DNA of 64,000 nt from Neobacillus sp. YX16 (GTDB lineage Bacteria > Bacillota > Bacilli > Bacillales > Cytobacillaceae): positions 523,501 through 587,500 of the forward strand of contig NZ_CP126115.1 in the NCBI RefSeq assembly GCF_030123505.1, written 5' to 3'. A model generated the notes under the pieces. That model saw only the letters and a list, made by a program, of their open reading frames with translations, was not told the origin of the DNA and made no database searches. Below, piece after piece: positions 17,622 through 26,977 of the stretch; the first letter of the stretch is position 1; each line of letters begins with the position of its first letter. The translations under genes were made by a program, and so were the position numbers.

Positions 17622-18107
17622 TTATTTCTTTTCAATTTCCACGTTATTTTCTTTTGCCAATGCATCTAACTTTTTATTATAGTCTTCAATTTGCAGACGA
17701 CCTTCTTCTAATAATTGGTTGGCCTCTTCAATCATATTTGAATCTTGTTTCTCTATAGCTTCTTTAATTTTTTCAAAGGCACTTAGCTGAAGATTTGCCC
17801 CAGAAAGGTATATCTCATGGATTTCTTTCAATTCATCACTTTCAATACTTGCGCTCTCTAGTTCATTAATTAATTCAGTATAGTTCGGAATTACCTCATT
17901 AACCAGGGCATCATGCATGGTTGGGTCATCCTTATAATTGGCCCCCGCAACACCTTCATAAGCCGCAACAGCCTTATCCTCCAGTTCCTGTGCAGTCTTC
18001 AATTCCTTATTTATATAATTCAAAATGTCGTCCTGGACCGGCCCCCCGCATCCAGCCAAAACAAGTAAACAACCAAATACCACCAGAGCCAACACGCGCT
18101 TAACCAT
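17622..18107 (-). CDS. Hypothetical helical lipoprotein
   Basis: A 161-residue protein with signal peptide and lipobox LAGC (Cys20). The mature part is almost all acidic amphipathic helix (for example NKELKTAQELEDKAVAAYEG) and looks like a three- or four-helix coiled-coil bundle facing the outside of the membrane. I recognise no named family; similar small lipoproteins are common and uncharacterised in Bacillus. GGTGGAG lies upstream of the ATG. It is a single-gene unit. Confidence 0.75.
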   Translation of the reverse strand: MVKRVLALVVFGCLLVLAGCGGPVQDDILNYINKELKTAQELEDKAVAAYEGVAGANYKDDPTMHDALVNEVIPNYTELINELESASIESDELKEIHEIYLSGANLQLSAFEKIKEAIEKQDSNMIEEANQLLEEGRLQIEDYNKKLDALAKENNVEIEKK

Positions 18108-18206
18108 AACTCCACCTCCACCCGACCATTATATGAGCAACTGGAAGTCCACTATGTATGAACAAAATTCAAAAAAGCCTAATTAATCGGAAAAACTAAA
18201 TTTTGA

Positions 18207-18251
18207 GTGTCCACCTGAGACGGACAGTGTCCACGTGTGGTGCCTGTCACC
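18207..18251 (-). repeat. Dispersed GTGACAGGCACC/GTGTCCACC repeat, copy A
   Basis: GTGTCCACCTGAGACGGACA is followed by GTGTCCACGTGTGGTGCC and TGTCACC. It belongs to a short non-coding repeat family with further copies near 24145, 25699, 32459, 33691, 41756 and 44263. Confidence 0.7.
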
Positions 18252-18333
18252 CATTCTAAAAAAAATCTTTTATTTATTTTACAATTCTGTAAAATGGAGA
18301 ATGAAGGATTATGATTTGTTTGGAGAGATTGCC

Positions 18334-19797
18334 ATGGCGAAATGTTACCCGATTTTTGGCAGAGCAGGAACTGCGGATTTATATAATCCTGATGAGCTGC
18401 TGGATTTATTTCTTAGATGCACGGTAGATGGTATTTGTATTACAAATATGGAGAATCGATTCATTCGAATCAACCAGATATATACAAAGATTTTTGGGTA
18501 TACAGAGGATGATGTGATTGGAAGATGTGTTGATGAGTTTCCTAACCCAGATTTTCTAAATGGGATTATGTTAAAGGTAAAAGATGGACAGGACTTCCCT
18601 AATCTTATTTCCCAATTTCACCATAAGAATGGGCACCTCCTAGACATTGCCGTTTCTTACTCACCATTACGGACCTCAACTGGAGGTATTATTGCGACAA
18701 TTGCTATATTTCGTGATGTCACAAAAGAGATTAATATGGAAAGAGAATTAAAAAAGACACGTGAGTTATATAAATTAATTTCCGAAAATGCTTCGGATTT
18801 AATTAAGGTTTATTCAAAGGATAAGACGATAGTCTATGCTTCTCCATCTCATGAAAAGGTATTGGGATTTTCCCCAGATGAGTTGATAGGTCAGCATGTG
18901 CTGGACGTTATCCAGGCAGAGGAACAAGAACCATTAAAAAGGATGTCGAAGAACCTTCATGATTCGGGAGAACCTCAGCTAATACAACTAAAATTGAAAA
19001 CAAAGGACAATAAAGCTTTTTATTCAGAGACAACGGTTTCTCCAGTTTACAATGAAAATATGGGAATAGAATCTTATGTTACGGTTGGAAGAAATATCAC
19101 CGAACGTATTGAAAATGATAAGGCACTTCGTAATTTAGATCGGCTTTCCATTATTGGTCAATTAGCTGCAGGTGTTGCTCATGAAATCAGAAATCCCTTG
19201 ACATCCTTGAAAGGTTTTTCGAAACTATTGAAAACGTCGACTCCATCTGAAAAACAAAATGAATACTTATCCATTATCTCAGATGAATTAGATCGTATTG
19301 ATATGATTGTCAATGAGTTTATGTCATTGGCTAAACCTCAGGCTATTCAATTTGAACAAGGGAATTTGATTTCAATCATAGATAGTACGATTAATGTGTT
19401 ACGTCCACAAGCGATGCTTGATAATGTCCAGTTTACGGTTAAATATCCAAAAGAAGACAATCTTGAACTTCAATGTTCTCCTAATCAACTCAAACAAGTC
19501 TTTGTAAATATATTGAAAAATGCAATTGAATCGATGCCCAATGGAGGGAATGTTTCGATAGGTATACGAAAATGGAAGAAAAAGCGAGTGGTTATTACTT
19601 TTAAGGATGAAGGTCCTGGTATAGATAAAGAACTCTTAAAGTATTTGGGAACACCATTTTATACAACAAAAGACAAGGGAATCGGTCTAGGATTAACTGT
19701 AAGCAATAAAATCGTTCAAGAACACGACGGTACGATGAAAATAGACAGTCAGCAAGGAAAAGGAACAACCGTAAAAATCGAATTAGACTGTATTTAA
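18334..19797 (+). CDS. PAS-PAS sensor histidine kinase (sporulation-kinase type)
   Basis: A soluble kinase of about 487 residues with two PAS domains (roughly 20-140 and 145-260), a HisKA domain with His283 in AAGVAHEIRNPLTSLKGF, and a HATPase domain with N-box NILKNAIESMP and G-boxes DEGPGID and GIGLGLTVS. This domain order and the H-box are typical of Bacillus phosphorelay (Spo0F-directed) kinases. No response regulator is adjacent. The frame is open from a GTG at 18235 inside a repeat. ATG 18334 is chosen because GGAGAG lies six bases before it. Confidence 0.87.
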   Translation: MAKCYPIFGRAGTADLYNPDELLDLFLRCTVDGICITNMENRFIRINQIYTKIFGYTEDDVIGRCVDEFPNPDFLNGIMLKVKDGQDFPNLISQFHHKNGHLLDIAVSYSPLRTSTGGIIATIAIFRDVTKEINMERELKKTRELYKLISENASDLIKVYSKDKTIVYASPSHEKVLGFSPDELIGQHVLDVIQAEEQEPLKRMSKNLHDSGEPQLIQLKLKTKDNKAFYSETTVSPVYNENMGIESYVTVGRNITERIENDKALRNLDRLSIIGQLAAGVAHEIRNPLTSLKGFSKLLKTSTPSEKQNEYLSIISDELDRIDMIVNEFMSLAKPQAIQFEQGNLISIIDSTINVLRPQAMLDNVQFTVKYPKEDNLELQCSPNQLKQVFVNILKNAIESMPNGGNVSIGIRKWKKKRVVITFKDEGPGIDKELLKYLGTPFYTTKDKGIGLGLTVSNKIVQEHDGTMKIDSQQGKGTTVKIELDCI

Positions 19798-19897
19798 TAT
19801 TATTTTGTTGAAAAACAATTAAATGCCTATCAATCTTTATGCCAGTCCATCATTAGATAAAGAGACAAGATTAATTATAGATAAGGATGGATTGAAA

Positions 19898-20056
19898 ATG
19901 GCGAAGAGGAACAGAGGGAAAACGATCAACTACCTGCCATCAAGGGGCCGCGGGACATGTCCTTTGTGTGGAAGGACAAGAATTAAGCTGTTATATCCCT
20001 ATAAAACAGAAACAAACCAAACAATCAAGGTATGCAAAAACTGCCGGATTAAATAA
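19898..20056 (+). CDS. Small zinc-ribbon protein
   Basis: A 52-residue basic protein starting MAKRNRGKTINYLPSRGRG, with two knuckles CPLCGR and CKNCRIK, the arrangement of a one-zinc ribbon like that of some ribosomal or nucleic-acid-binding proteins. No named family is recognised. The frame is open from 19823, but ATG 19898 has AAGGATGG upstream and removes an unrelated leader. A terminator follows at once. Confidence 0.7.
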   Translation: MAKRNRGKTINYLPSRGRGTCPLCGRTRIKLLYPYKTETNQTIKVCKNCRIK

Positions 20057-20066
20057 CTAGAATCAA

Positions 20067-20102
20067 AAGTTCCTTGGGAAGCTTCCTTGGGAACTTTTTT
20101 CT
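20067..20102 (+). terminator. Terminator after the zinc-ribbon gene
   Basis: AAAAGTTCC and GGGAACTTTT pair around an inner GGGAAGCTTCC hairpin, and the second arm runs into T6. The rest of the gap to 20299 is AT-rich and shows only the GGAGG site of the next gene. Confidence 0.72.
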
Positions 20103-20299
20103 TGTGTGTAAAAGGTAATATTTTTATCCTAAATGTATGCAGCTGTGAAGAGTGAGGAAATGTAACTTTCTTCCTATTTTTTTACTATTTTCAGGAGAAA
20201 GGTTGGATAGTATTTTAATACACGCAATATTAAAATAACTCTATGTTATAAAAATACATATTTTTTAATAAAAATACACATAGGTGTGGAGGTTCTTTT

Positions 20300-22678
20300 A
20301 TGAAGAAGAAAAAAATTGCAGGTCTTCTAGTAGTTAGTTTACTTACCGCAGTCCCCTTTTCAACAGGTTTTGCAGAGGGCCCAAAATGGACGAATGTGAA
20401 TGTGGTGGAGGAACAGGATGCTAGCAAGTTTAATAGTGAAAACTATGATTTTATGAAATTATCTCAAATTGGGGCTAAATTGACAGCGATTGAAAAACAA
20501 TCAAATCGTGTAAAAGTAGAAGTTCGTGGGAAATCTGCGGATGGTCATCCCCTTTATGTGGTAACGATTGCAGATCCAACTACACAAGGCAAGTTCGGAA
20601 AATTCCAGTCTCTTAGAAAACAAATGTTCAAGAATCCTGGCAAGGCTCAGGATTGGATTGAGAATAATCCTGATTTTAAAGTACCAATAATGATTAATGG
20701 CTCGATTCATGGTACCGAATTTGTAGGAAGTGATGCGGTTATCCAATTAATTGAACGTTTTGCAACACAAAATGATGCAGAAACGAAAAATATTTTAGAG
20801 AATAATATTCTTATTTTTAACGTCGTACAAAACCCAGATGGCCGTGTCGACGCAACTCGATTTAACGGGGAAGGTATTGATTTGAACCGTGACTTTATCA
20901 CTCAATCTCAGCCTGAAACCCAAGAAACGGTTGAATTAATTAAAGAGTGGAATCCGATGGTTTTTCTTGATACCCATGGCTATGTGAAAAATTATGGACC
21001 TAACCTGCAAGGACTAATTGAACCATGTACGCCTCCTCATAATCCTAACTATGAATATGACCTTTATAATAAGTGGGCAGTAGATCAGGCAAAAGCAATG
21101 GAAGCAGAGATTATGGGAAATAAGGAAAGTTATACAGGGAATTTGTATCAAAGCATGGAGGGAGTATACGTACCGCAGCGTGATGATGCAGCTGGCTGGG
21201 ACGATTATCCGCCAATTTTCACACCGATGTATGCGATGTACCATGGTGCTTACGGCCATACGCTAGAAGCTCCAACGAATGACTTGGATGGGGTCCGCTG
21301 GATGTATAATGCGATTATGGGTGCCTTGAATTTTGCCACTGAAAATAAACAAGCAATGATTAAAGACCAAATCGAGATGTTTAAACGCGGTATTAACTTT
21401 GATCACCCTTTCCATGAGAAAGGATTCTTCCCGAATGCTTATATTTTGCCCGTTGATGAAAAAGACCCTACGGTAACAAACAAGGCTGTCAACCATTTAC
21501 TTAAGAATGATATTGAGGTGACAGAAGCAACGAAGGCATTTACTGTTGATGGCAAAATATATCCAAAGGGAACTTATCTTGTTCAGATGGATCAAGCCAA
21601 GGCAGGTTTAGCAAACACGATGCTATGGGATGGTGAAGACATCTCAAACGATACACCGGCCATGTATGATATTTCCGCATGGAGTTTGCCGGAGCTTTGG
21701 GGCTTTGAAGCGGTTGAGACGTACAGTCCTGTAGATGTTACAGCCAAACAGGTAAATCAAGTGACCGTTCAAGGTGCTGTTACAGGTAAAGGTCCTTATG
21801 TGATTCCAAACAGTTCTGTAAAGGCGGTTGAATTAGTAAATAACTTGCTTAACCAAGGAGTAGCTATTTCGCGTGATGGAGAGGGTAACTTTTATACAGG
21901 TGCTGCTGCGAATAAAATAGCAGCGGCTGTGAAAGAGTCTGGTTTGCATATTGGATCCGTTGCAAAAGTGCCAGAGGATGTAAGCGAAGTATCAAGCTTG
22001 CAGGTAGCCATTCTGAAGGATGGCGGCATGGGGAAAGTCCAGTCTCACAGCGGGACAAAACTTGCCTTGAAGAGGCTTGGTTTCGAGGTTACGGAAGTAA
22101 CGCCTGTGGAAGTTGCTGAAAATGGTTTAGAAGGCTTTGATGTATTTGTTTACAGTGGGACAGAGAGTCTGATTTCTACTAAATTATCTGAAGCAAACAA
22201 AGAATTTGGGTTCCAAGATGTGGATCAATTTTCAAGTTTTAAAAGCAATGTAACCAGTTTTGTTGACAATGGAGGAAAATACATTGCCATAGGTGCTGGA
22301 GCATCCAGTGCAACTAAAACACTAGGTTTGACCGATAACATGATTAATACTGCTGGATCAAACAGTAATGGTATTGTGAAGGTTAATTACGATGGAATGG
22401 GATTAACTGCAGGTTATGACCAGGACGATATTGGATTTGTTTACCGCCCAGCATGGTATAAGGTTACTGGAAATGATGAAGTTGCTGCTACATTAGCGAA
22501 CTCTGATGACTTCTTTGTAGCAGGGCATTGGAGAACGAATAAACTCTCAGCTAAAGGTCAGGCTGTCATTGTAAAAGAGGAAAATAAAGACGTTACTCTA
22601 ATAGGTTTAGAAGCAGGATTCCGAGACCATACCGACTACTTGTTTAGACTCATATCCAATGCAATATTTGAAAAATGA
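20300..22678 (+). CDS. Secreted M14 zinc carboxypeptidase
   Basis: A 792-residue protein with a Sec signal peptide (about residues 1-25, cleavage near GFAEG). The N-terminal catalytic domain has zinc ligands His137 and Glu140 (NGSIHGTE), His226 (FLDTHGY), the substrate arginine region NPDGR/DLNRDF, and catalytic Glu323 in GHTLEAP. The large C-terminal half (about 400-792) has no catalytic motifs and probably forms beta domains including a class-I glutamine-amidotransferase-like fold (DVFVYSGTESLIS). It should trim peptides outside the cell. GGAGG lies eight bases upstream, and a terminator follows. Confidence 0.87.
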   Translation: MKKKKIAGLLVVSLLTAVPFSTGFAEGPKWTNVNVVEEQDASKFNSENYDFMKLSQIGAKLTAIEKQSNRVKVEVRGKSADGHPLYVVTIADPTTQGKFGKFQSLRKQMFKNPGKAQDWIENNPDFKVPIMINGSIHGTEFVGSDAVIQLIERFATQNDAETKNILENNILIFNVVQNPDGRVDATRFNGEGIDLNRDFITQSQPETQETVELIKEWNPMVFLDTHGYVKNYGPNLQGLIEPCTPPHNPNYEYDLYNKWAVDQAKAMEAEIMGNKESYTGNLYQSMEGVYVPQRDDAAGWDDYPPIFTPMYAMYHGAYGHTLEAPTNDLDGVRWMYNAIMGALNFATENKQAMIKDQIEMFKRGINFDHPFHEKGFFPNAYILPVDEKDPTVTNKAVNHLLKNDIEVTEATKAFTVDGKIYPKGTYLVQMDQAKAGLANTMLWDGEDISNDTPAMYDISAWSLPELWGFEAVETYSPVDVTAKQVNQVTVQGAVTGKGPYVIPNSSVKAVELVNNLLNQGVAISRDGEGNFYTGAAANKIAAAVKESGLHIGSVAKVPEDVSEVSSLQVAILKDGGMGKVQSHSGTKLALKRLGFEVTEVTPVEVAENGLEGFDVFVYSGTESLISTKLSEANKEFGFQDVDQFSSFKSNVTSFVDNGGKYIAIGAGASSATKTLGLTDNMINTAGSNSNGIVKVNYDGMGLTAGYDQDDIGFVYRPAWYKVTGNDEVAATLANSDDFFVAGHWRTNKLSAKGQAVIVKEENKDVTLIGLEAGFRDHTDYLFRLISNAIFEK

Positions 22679-22696
22679 TAGAATGATATAAACATA

Positions 22697-22733
22697 AAAA
22701 GGCGCTTGGAATGGATGAAACCAAGCGTCTTTT
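22697..22733 (+). terminator. Terminator after the carboxypeptidase
   Basis: AAAAGGCGCTTGG (22697-22709) pairs with CCAAGCGTCTTTT (22721-22733) with one G-U pair. Confidence 0.78.
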
Positions 22734-22835
22734 GTATTTGATTCAGCGTTGAATTGGGTTTCATTTTTTATGCAGGTATTACAACAATACAAAGCGAAAT
22801 ACATATATCATATCAAGTTATGAGGGGATGGTTGG

Positions 22836-23240
22836 ATGGCTTATATAGAAAGGGAAATTATAGCTCAATCGGATTTTTATCATGTGAGTAATGTAAAACT
22901 ATATGATTATCTGGATGACGCGCGTTCTGAATGGTATAAATATAGTGTATTTATTGGTGTAGAATCAGTTTTAGTACATATTAGTGCCGATTTTAAGAAA
23001 GAAATCTTCAACCAAGATAAGCTTCGTATTCGAACGTTGCTTGAACGGGTGGGGAATACTAGTTTCACACTCAAACAGACAGTGATGAATCAGCGTGATG
23101 AACAGGTCGTTACTGCTGAGGTTGTTCTAGCGACCATTGACCGTGAAAAAAGGACGAAAGTTACCGTTCCAAATGAAATTCGCAAGCTTATGGAAGAGCC
23201 TTTAGATTTAGAAGTCTATTTATTAAACAAAAATCCTTAG
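22836..23240 (+). CDS. Acyl-CoA thioesterase-like hot-dog protein
   Basis: A 134-residue single hot-dog domain. The N-terminal block YHVSNVKLYDYLDDARSEWY matches the 4HBT/YbgC layout (D/H-x-x-G-H-V-N-N, then A-R), though the usual catalytic D-x-x-G-H motif is reduced to DFYHVSN. It probably hydrolyses a short or aromatic acyl-CoA; the substrate is not predictable. GAGGGG lies upstream. It is convergent with a GNAT gene. Confidence 0.78.
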   Translation: MAYIEREIIAQSDFYHVSNVKLYDYLDDARSEWYKYSVFIGVESVLVHISADFKKEIFNQDKLRIRTLLERVGNTSFTLKQTVMNQRDEQVVTAEVVLATIDREKRTKVTVPNEIRKLMEEPLDLEVYLLNKNP

Positions 23241-23264
23241 GATTCGATTCCTAGGGATTTTTAA
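23230..23264. terminator. Hairpin between thioesterase and GNAT genes
   Basis: ATCCTTAGG pairs with CCTAGGGAT around ATTCGATT and runs into TTTTT. It lies between two convergent genes. Confidence 0.6.
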
Positions 23265-23268
23265 ATAC

Positions 23269-24045
23269 TTATTCAAATTTTGGTGACATGCATGGTGTTG
23301 AATAACCATAACAGCGGAACCCATGCTTTTCAAGAATGGGTTTGCTCATAGAACTGGCATCGACCGTAAGTAACGGATAACCGCACTCAACAGCTTCACG
23401 TGCACGGATTGCTAGGAGCGAACTGTAAAAGCCTTTCTTGCGGTAATCAGCTAAGGTTGAACCTCCCCAAAGACTTGAAAATGGTGTGCCTTCATGAAGA
23501 TACATCCAAGCTGCACTAACTAATTTTCCATCAACAAAGGCCCCATAGAGGGAAAGGTTAGCAGAACTGTCATTAAAATCCCGAATAAGACGCTCACCTA
23601 AATCCTGGTGATTGTGGTTCCAAACTTCATCCTCTAGTTTGATAATTTCCCAGATTTCCTGTTCCGTCATAATATTTCTTACTTCCGGAAGAATCGGAGT
23701 AGGAAGCAGCTGATTTGTTTCAGTTAAGTCAGAAATCATGAGTGCCTCGGATTCTTCTAGTGTAAAGCCCTTCTTTCGCAGTCTCTCTATTAAATCTAAA
23801 GGTTGATCGTAATCAAAAACCTTCCACTCGAATTGTTGCTTTAAGTTTTTATAATAAGCAATTTGCTCCTCTATGACACGGTCGGCACTCGTTTCATCCA
23901 TTTTCGAATAAGAGATAAACCCTGGTTCAGTCGTTAACGAAACCTTCCTAATAACAGAATCAGTCCGTTCCATTAGAGAATCTGGCTCAATCAGTTCAAT
24001 CCGTAAGTGTTGATTATAAAGATTTATAATTGTGTCTCTATCCAT
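23269..24045 (-). CDS. GNAT family N-acetyltransferase
   Basis: A 258-residue protein. The C-terminal half is a GNAT fold: LYGAFVDGKLVSAAWMYLHE on strands 2-4, the acetyl-CoA loop in STLADYRKKGFYSSLLAIRAREA (R-x-x-G-x variant), and TVDASSMSKPILEKHGFRCYG at the end. The N-terminal 110 residues look like a degenerate second GNAT domain. The substrate is unknown. AAAGGAGG lies upstream of the ATG. Confidence 0.82.
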   Translation of the reverse strand: MDRDTIINLYNQHLRIELIEPDSLMERTDSVIRKVSLTTEPGFISYSKMDETSADRVIEEQIAYYKNLKQQFEWKVFDYDQPLDLIERLRKKGFTLEESEALMISDLTETNQLLPTPILPEVRNIMTEQEIWEIIKLEDEVWNHNHQDLGERLIRDFNDSSANLSLYGAFVDGKLVSAAWMYLHEGTPFSSLWGGSTLADYRKKGFYSSLLAIRAREAVECGYPLLTVDASSMSKPILEKHGFRCYGYSTPCMSPKFE

Positions 24046-24144
24046 AAAAAACCTCCTTTTAAAAATTAATCATATATTAATTTTTTCCTAGTTAATAGAT
24101 GTTTTATTTTGATTTTTCGAAAGATTTGTGATGGTGGCAATGAT

Positions 24145-24190
24145 GGTGACAGGCACCGCCCGTGGACACTGTCCACCTCAGGCGGACACT
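24145..24190 (+). repeat. Dispersed GTGACAGGCACC repeat, copy B
   Basis: GGTGACAGGCACCGCCCG is followed by TGGACACTGTCCACCTCAGG and CGGACA. It lies in the 304-base gap between the GNAT and alkaline phosphatase genes, which also holds a hairpin around AAAGGATTGG/CCAATCCTTT (24197-24232) and nothing else I can name. Confidence 0.75.
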
Positions 24191-24349
24191 TCAACCAAAC
24201 AAAGGATTGGTACCAGATTTGGTCCCAATCCTTTCTGCTTTATAGAGAGTTTTTGGATGATATTTTTGATGGAAAGTATTCAAATGGATAATTTTTTTAT
24301 CATCTAACCATAATAAATAGCATTTACTACATCTGGAGGAAAATGGAAT

Positions 24350-25690
24350 ATGGAACTTTTGGTAAAGTGGATATTTATGATGGTTATCAGCTTATCCCTT
24401 ATTTTGGCATCCTCTTTTCGTACCAGCGGAGCCGTCACTGTGAATGAAGGAAATGGGGAAATTAAAAATATTATATTTCTTATTGGTGATGGGATGGGGG
24501 TTTCCTTCACATCAGGATATCGTTACTTAAAGGATAACCCGGCCACCATAGAACTAGAATCAACAGAATTTGGCCCGTATCTTGTTGGCCAACAGACGAC
24601 CTTTCCAAATGATCCCAGGTATAATGTGACCGATTCTGCTGCTTCGGCGACGGCGATGGCGACCGGTGTAAAGACCCATAATGGAGCAATTGGAATAGGA
24701 AATGATCACTCAAAATTAAAATCAGTCCTTGAAGCTGCAAAGGAAAAAGGGAAAGGAACAGGGCTCGTTGCCACTGCGCCAATTACACATGGTACCCCTG
24801 CAGCCTTTGGTGCTCATGTTGCTCAAAGGAAAAATATGAGCGCGATTGCGGATGATTATTATGATGATTTAGTAAATGGTAATCATAAGATAGATGTATT
24901 ACTTGGCGGTGGATCAGGCTGGTTTATCAGGAAAGATAGGAACTTAGTAGGTGAGTTTGCTAAAGATGGCTACAGCTATGTAACTAACCTCGAGGAGATG
25001 AAGAACGACCATAATCCCCAGGTATTAGGGCTATTTGCAAATGGCGGCCTCCCGAAAATGATTGATCGGCCAAAGAGCGTTCCTTCCCTAGCGAATATGG
25101 CAGGTTCAGCGATTGAGAGACTCAGTAAGAATGATAAAGGATTTTTTCTAATGATAGAAGGAAGTCAAATTGATTGGGCAGCACATGATAATGATGTCGT
25201 GGGAGTAATGAGTGAAATGGAAGACTTCGAGAAGGCGTTTAAGGCAGCCATTGACTTTGCGAAAAAAGATGGACATACATTGGTGATCGCAACAGCTGAC
25301 CATTCAACAGGGGGATTCACGATAGGGTCACAAGGGCAATATAATTGGTTTAGTTCTGTGATAAAAGCAGTAAAGCGGACACCGGATTATATCGCTATGA
25401 AAATAGCTAAGGGAGCAAATGTGAAAGATACGTTAACGAAATATATCGACTTTCCTTTAACAAGTAACGAAATAAAATTAGTCGAAAGTGCAGCACGAAC
25501 ACAAAAAGTAAAAAACATTGACAATGTCATTGAAGAAATCATTAACATTCGTTCCTTCACAGGCTGGACAACAAAAGGACACACAGGCGAAGACGTAAAC
25601 GTTTATGCCTTCGGACCAGGAAGTGAACGCTTCAAAGGGCAAATCGACAACACCGACCACGCCAAAATCATCTTTGACATTCTTAAATGA
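24350..25690 (+). CDS. Alkaline phosphatase (PhoA/PhoB class)
   Basis: A 446-residue exported phosphomonoesterase with an N-terminal signal segment (residues 5-28). The nucleophile is Ser96 in TDSAASATAMATG; metal ligands lie in FLIGDGMG (Asp47), THGTPAAF, MIEGSQIDWAAHDND, ATADHSTGG and TTKGHTGEDV. It releases phosphate outside the membrane. Bacillus PhoA/PhoB enzymes are usually PhoP-regulated, but I do not see convincing spaced TTAACA repeats upstream. GGAGG lies upstream of the ATG. Repeat elements flank the gene on both sides. Confidence 0.92.
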   Translation: MELLVKWIFMMVISLSLILASSFRTSGAVTVNEGNGEIKNIIFLIGDGMGVSFTSGYRYLKDNPATIELESTEFGPYLVGQQTTFPNDPRYNVTDSAASATAMATGVKTHNGAIGIGNDHSKLKSVLEAAKEKGKGTGLVATAPITHGTPAAFGAHVAQRKNMSAIADDYYDDLVNGNHKIDVLLGGGSGWFIRKDRNLVGEFAKDGYSYVTNLEEMKNDHNPQVLGLFANGGLPKMIDRPKSVPSLANMAGSAIERLSKNDKGFFLMIEGSQIDWAAHDNDVVGVMSEMEDFEKAFKAAIDFAKKDGHTLVIATADHSTGGFTIGSQGQYNWFSSVIKAVKRTPDYIAMKIAKGANVKDTLTKYIDFPLTSNEIKLVESAARTQKVKNIDNVIEEIINIRSFTGWTTKGHTGEDVNVYAFGPGSERFKGQIDNTDHAKIIFDILK

Positions 25691-25698
25691 CGCCTTTA

Positions 25699-25770
25699 TG
25701 GTGCCTGTCACCGAGAGGTTCATTCGGTGACAGGCACTGCCCGTGGACACTTTCCACCTCAGGCGGAGAG
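25699..25770. repeat. Dispersed GTGACAGGCACC repeat, copy C (paired, inverted)
   Basis: GGTGCCTGTCACCG and CGGTGACAGGCACTG face each other across GAGAGGTTCATT, followed by CCGTGGACACTTTCCACCTC and AGGCGGA. As a hairpin it may also end phosphatase transcripts. Confidence 0.75.
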
Positions 25771-25877
25771 TCCTTTCTGAAATTGTTTGCTGATTTCTTC
25801 ACATTCGGGTGCTCTTTTTTATTAAAACCAATTTTATAATGGTGATAAGATATTAAAACCAGAGGAGCACTCTAAAT

Positions 25878-26921
25878 ATGAAGAGAATCGTGAAGGGCGC
25901 AGTTATTACTTTATTAATATGTATTGGATTATCGGCATGTGGAGAGAAGGAGAGGGTAAAGGCTCCGACTAATCTTCCATCAGAAAAGCAAGTGGCAGCA
26001 CAAAACAGTGAGATTACTCCTGAAGAGCTTCTAGACAGCCTTCGAAATCATACGACACTTGTACCTATAGGAGATATACCGATTCCTGAGGATAACCCAA
26101 AGAAGCCCGAAGTGCTTGAACTTGGGCAAACGTTATTTTTTGATCCGAGACTTTCAGGGAATAACCAAGTTAGCTGCGCTACTTGTCATGACCCGAGTTT
26201 GGGTTATGGCGACGCAAAACCGACTTTTGATAAATATACAGGTGACAATGGTGCTAGGAACAGCCCAACTGTAATTAACTCCGGTTATTACACGTACAAC
26301 TTTTGGGATGGGCGAGCCGCATCTCTAGAGGAGCAGGCATTGGGTCCCATTCAAAATCCCAATGAGATGAACCAGCAGCTGGATGAACTTATTAAAGAAT
26401 TATCAGCCATCAAAGGGTACCAAGAACGTTTTCAAGCGGCTTTTAACGACGGAATAACAGAACAAAATATTGCAAAAGCTCTAGCTGCTTTCCAAAGGCA
26501 AATTGTTGTAAAGGACACTCCTTACGATAAGTTCCTTGAAGGGGACACAGAGGCATTAACGAAACAAGAGGTAAGCGGCCTCCGATTGTTCACAGGAAAA
26601 GCCTTTTGTGTGACCTGTCACAATGGACCCAACCTATCTGATAACAATTTTTACAATATCGGTCTCAATACTGAAGACGAAGGCCGAAAAGCGGTTACAG
26701 AGCAAGAAGAGGATTTAGGCCGAATTCGCACGCCTGGATTATATGGAATTACGCATACTGCACCATATATGAGGGATGGCAGTCTTGCTACACTTGAAGA
26801 AGTAATTGATTACTATGACCGCGGCGGCGATGACCATCCCAATAAGAGCTTTTTTATCCAAAAATTCATGAGTCCTATTGGCTTAACAAACCAAGAAAAA
26901 GCGGTTTATTGGCTTTTCTAA
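25878..26921 (+). CDS. Dihaem cytochrome c peroxidase (MauG/CcpA family), lipoprotein, frameshifted near the 3' end
   Basis: A lipoprotein (Cys21 in GLSAC) with two c-haem sites, CATCH (100-104) and CVTCH (244-248), and the axial-ligand region Met298 in TAPYMRDGSL. It reduces peroxide or oxidises a partner at the outer membrane face. The frame as read stops at 26921 after QEKAVYWLF. From base 26906 the next frame encodes the expected family ending LLAFLKTLSGEPPMFTQPEL plus Pro, with a stop at 26969-26971. One base appears to be missing near 26904-26906, so the natural gene would be 25878-26971. GAGG lies upstream of the ATG. Confidence 0.85.
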   Translation: MKRIVKGAVITLLICIGLSACGEKERVKAPTNLPSEKQVAAQNSEITPEELLDSLRNHTTLVPIGDIPIPEDNPKKPEVLELGQTLFFDPRLSGNNQVSCATCHDPSLGYGDAKPTFDKYTGDNGARNSPTVINSGYYTYNFWDGRAASLEEQALGPIQNPNEMNQQLDELIKELSAIKGYQERFQAAFNDGITEQNIAKALAAFQRQIVVKDTPYDKFLEGDTEALTKQEVSGLRLFTGKAFCVTCHNGPNLSDNNFYNIGLNTEDEGRKAVTEQEEDLGRIRTPGLYGITHTAPYMRDGSLATLEEVIDYYDRGGDDHPNKSFFIQKFMSPIGLTNQEKAVYWLF

Positions 26922-26977
26922 AAACCTTAAGTGGAGAGCCGCCGATGTTTACGCAACCAGAACTTCCATAAAAAGAT

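Noticed and set aside
18235..18333. Open frame extending the PAS kinase upstream to a GTG at 18235
   Set aside because: The extension lies within repeat copy A and a hydrophobic run with no ribosome site, whereas ATG 18334 has GGAGAG at ideal spacing.
26895..26930. Programmed frameshift in the peroxidase
   Set aside because: There is no slippery heptamer with a downstream structure at the shift point; a missing base or lesion is simpler.
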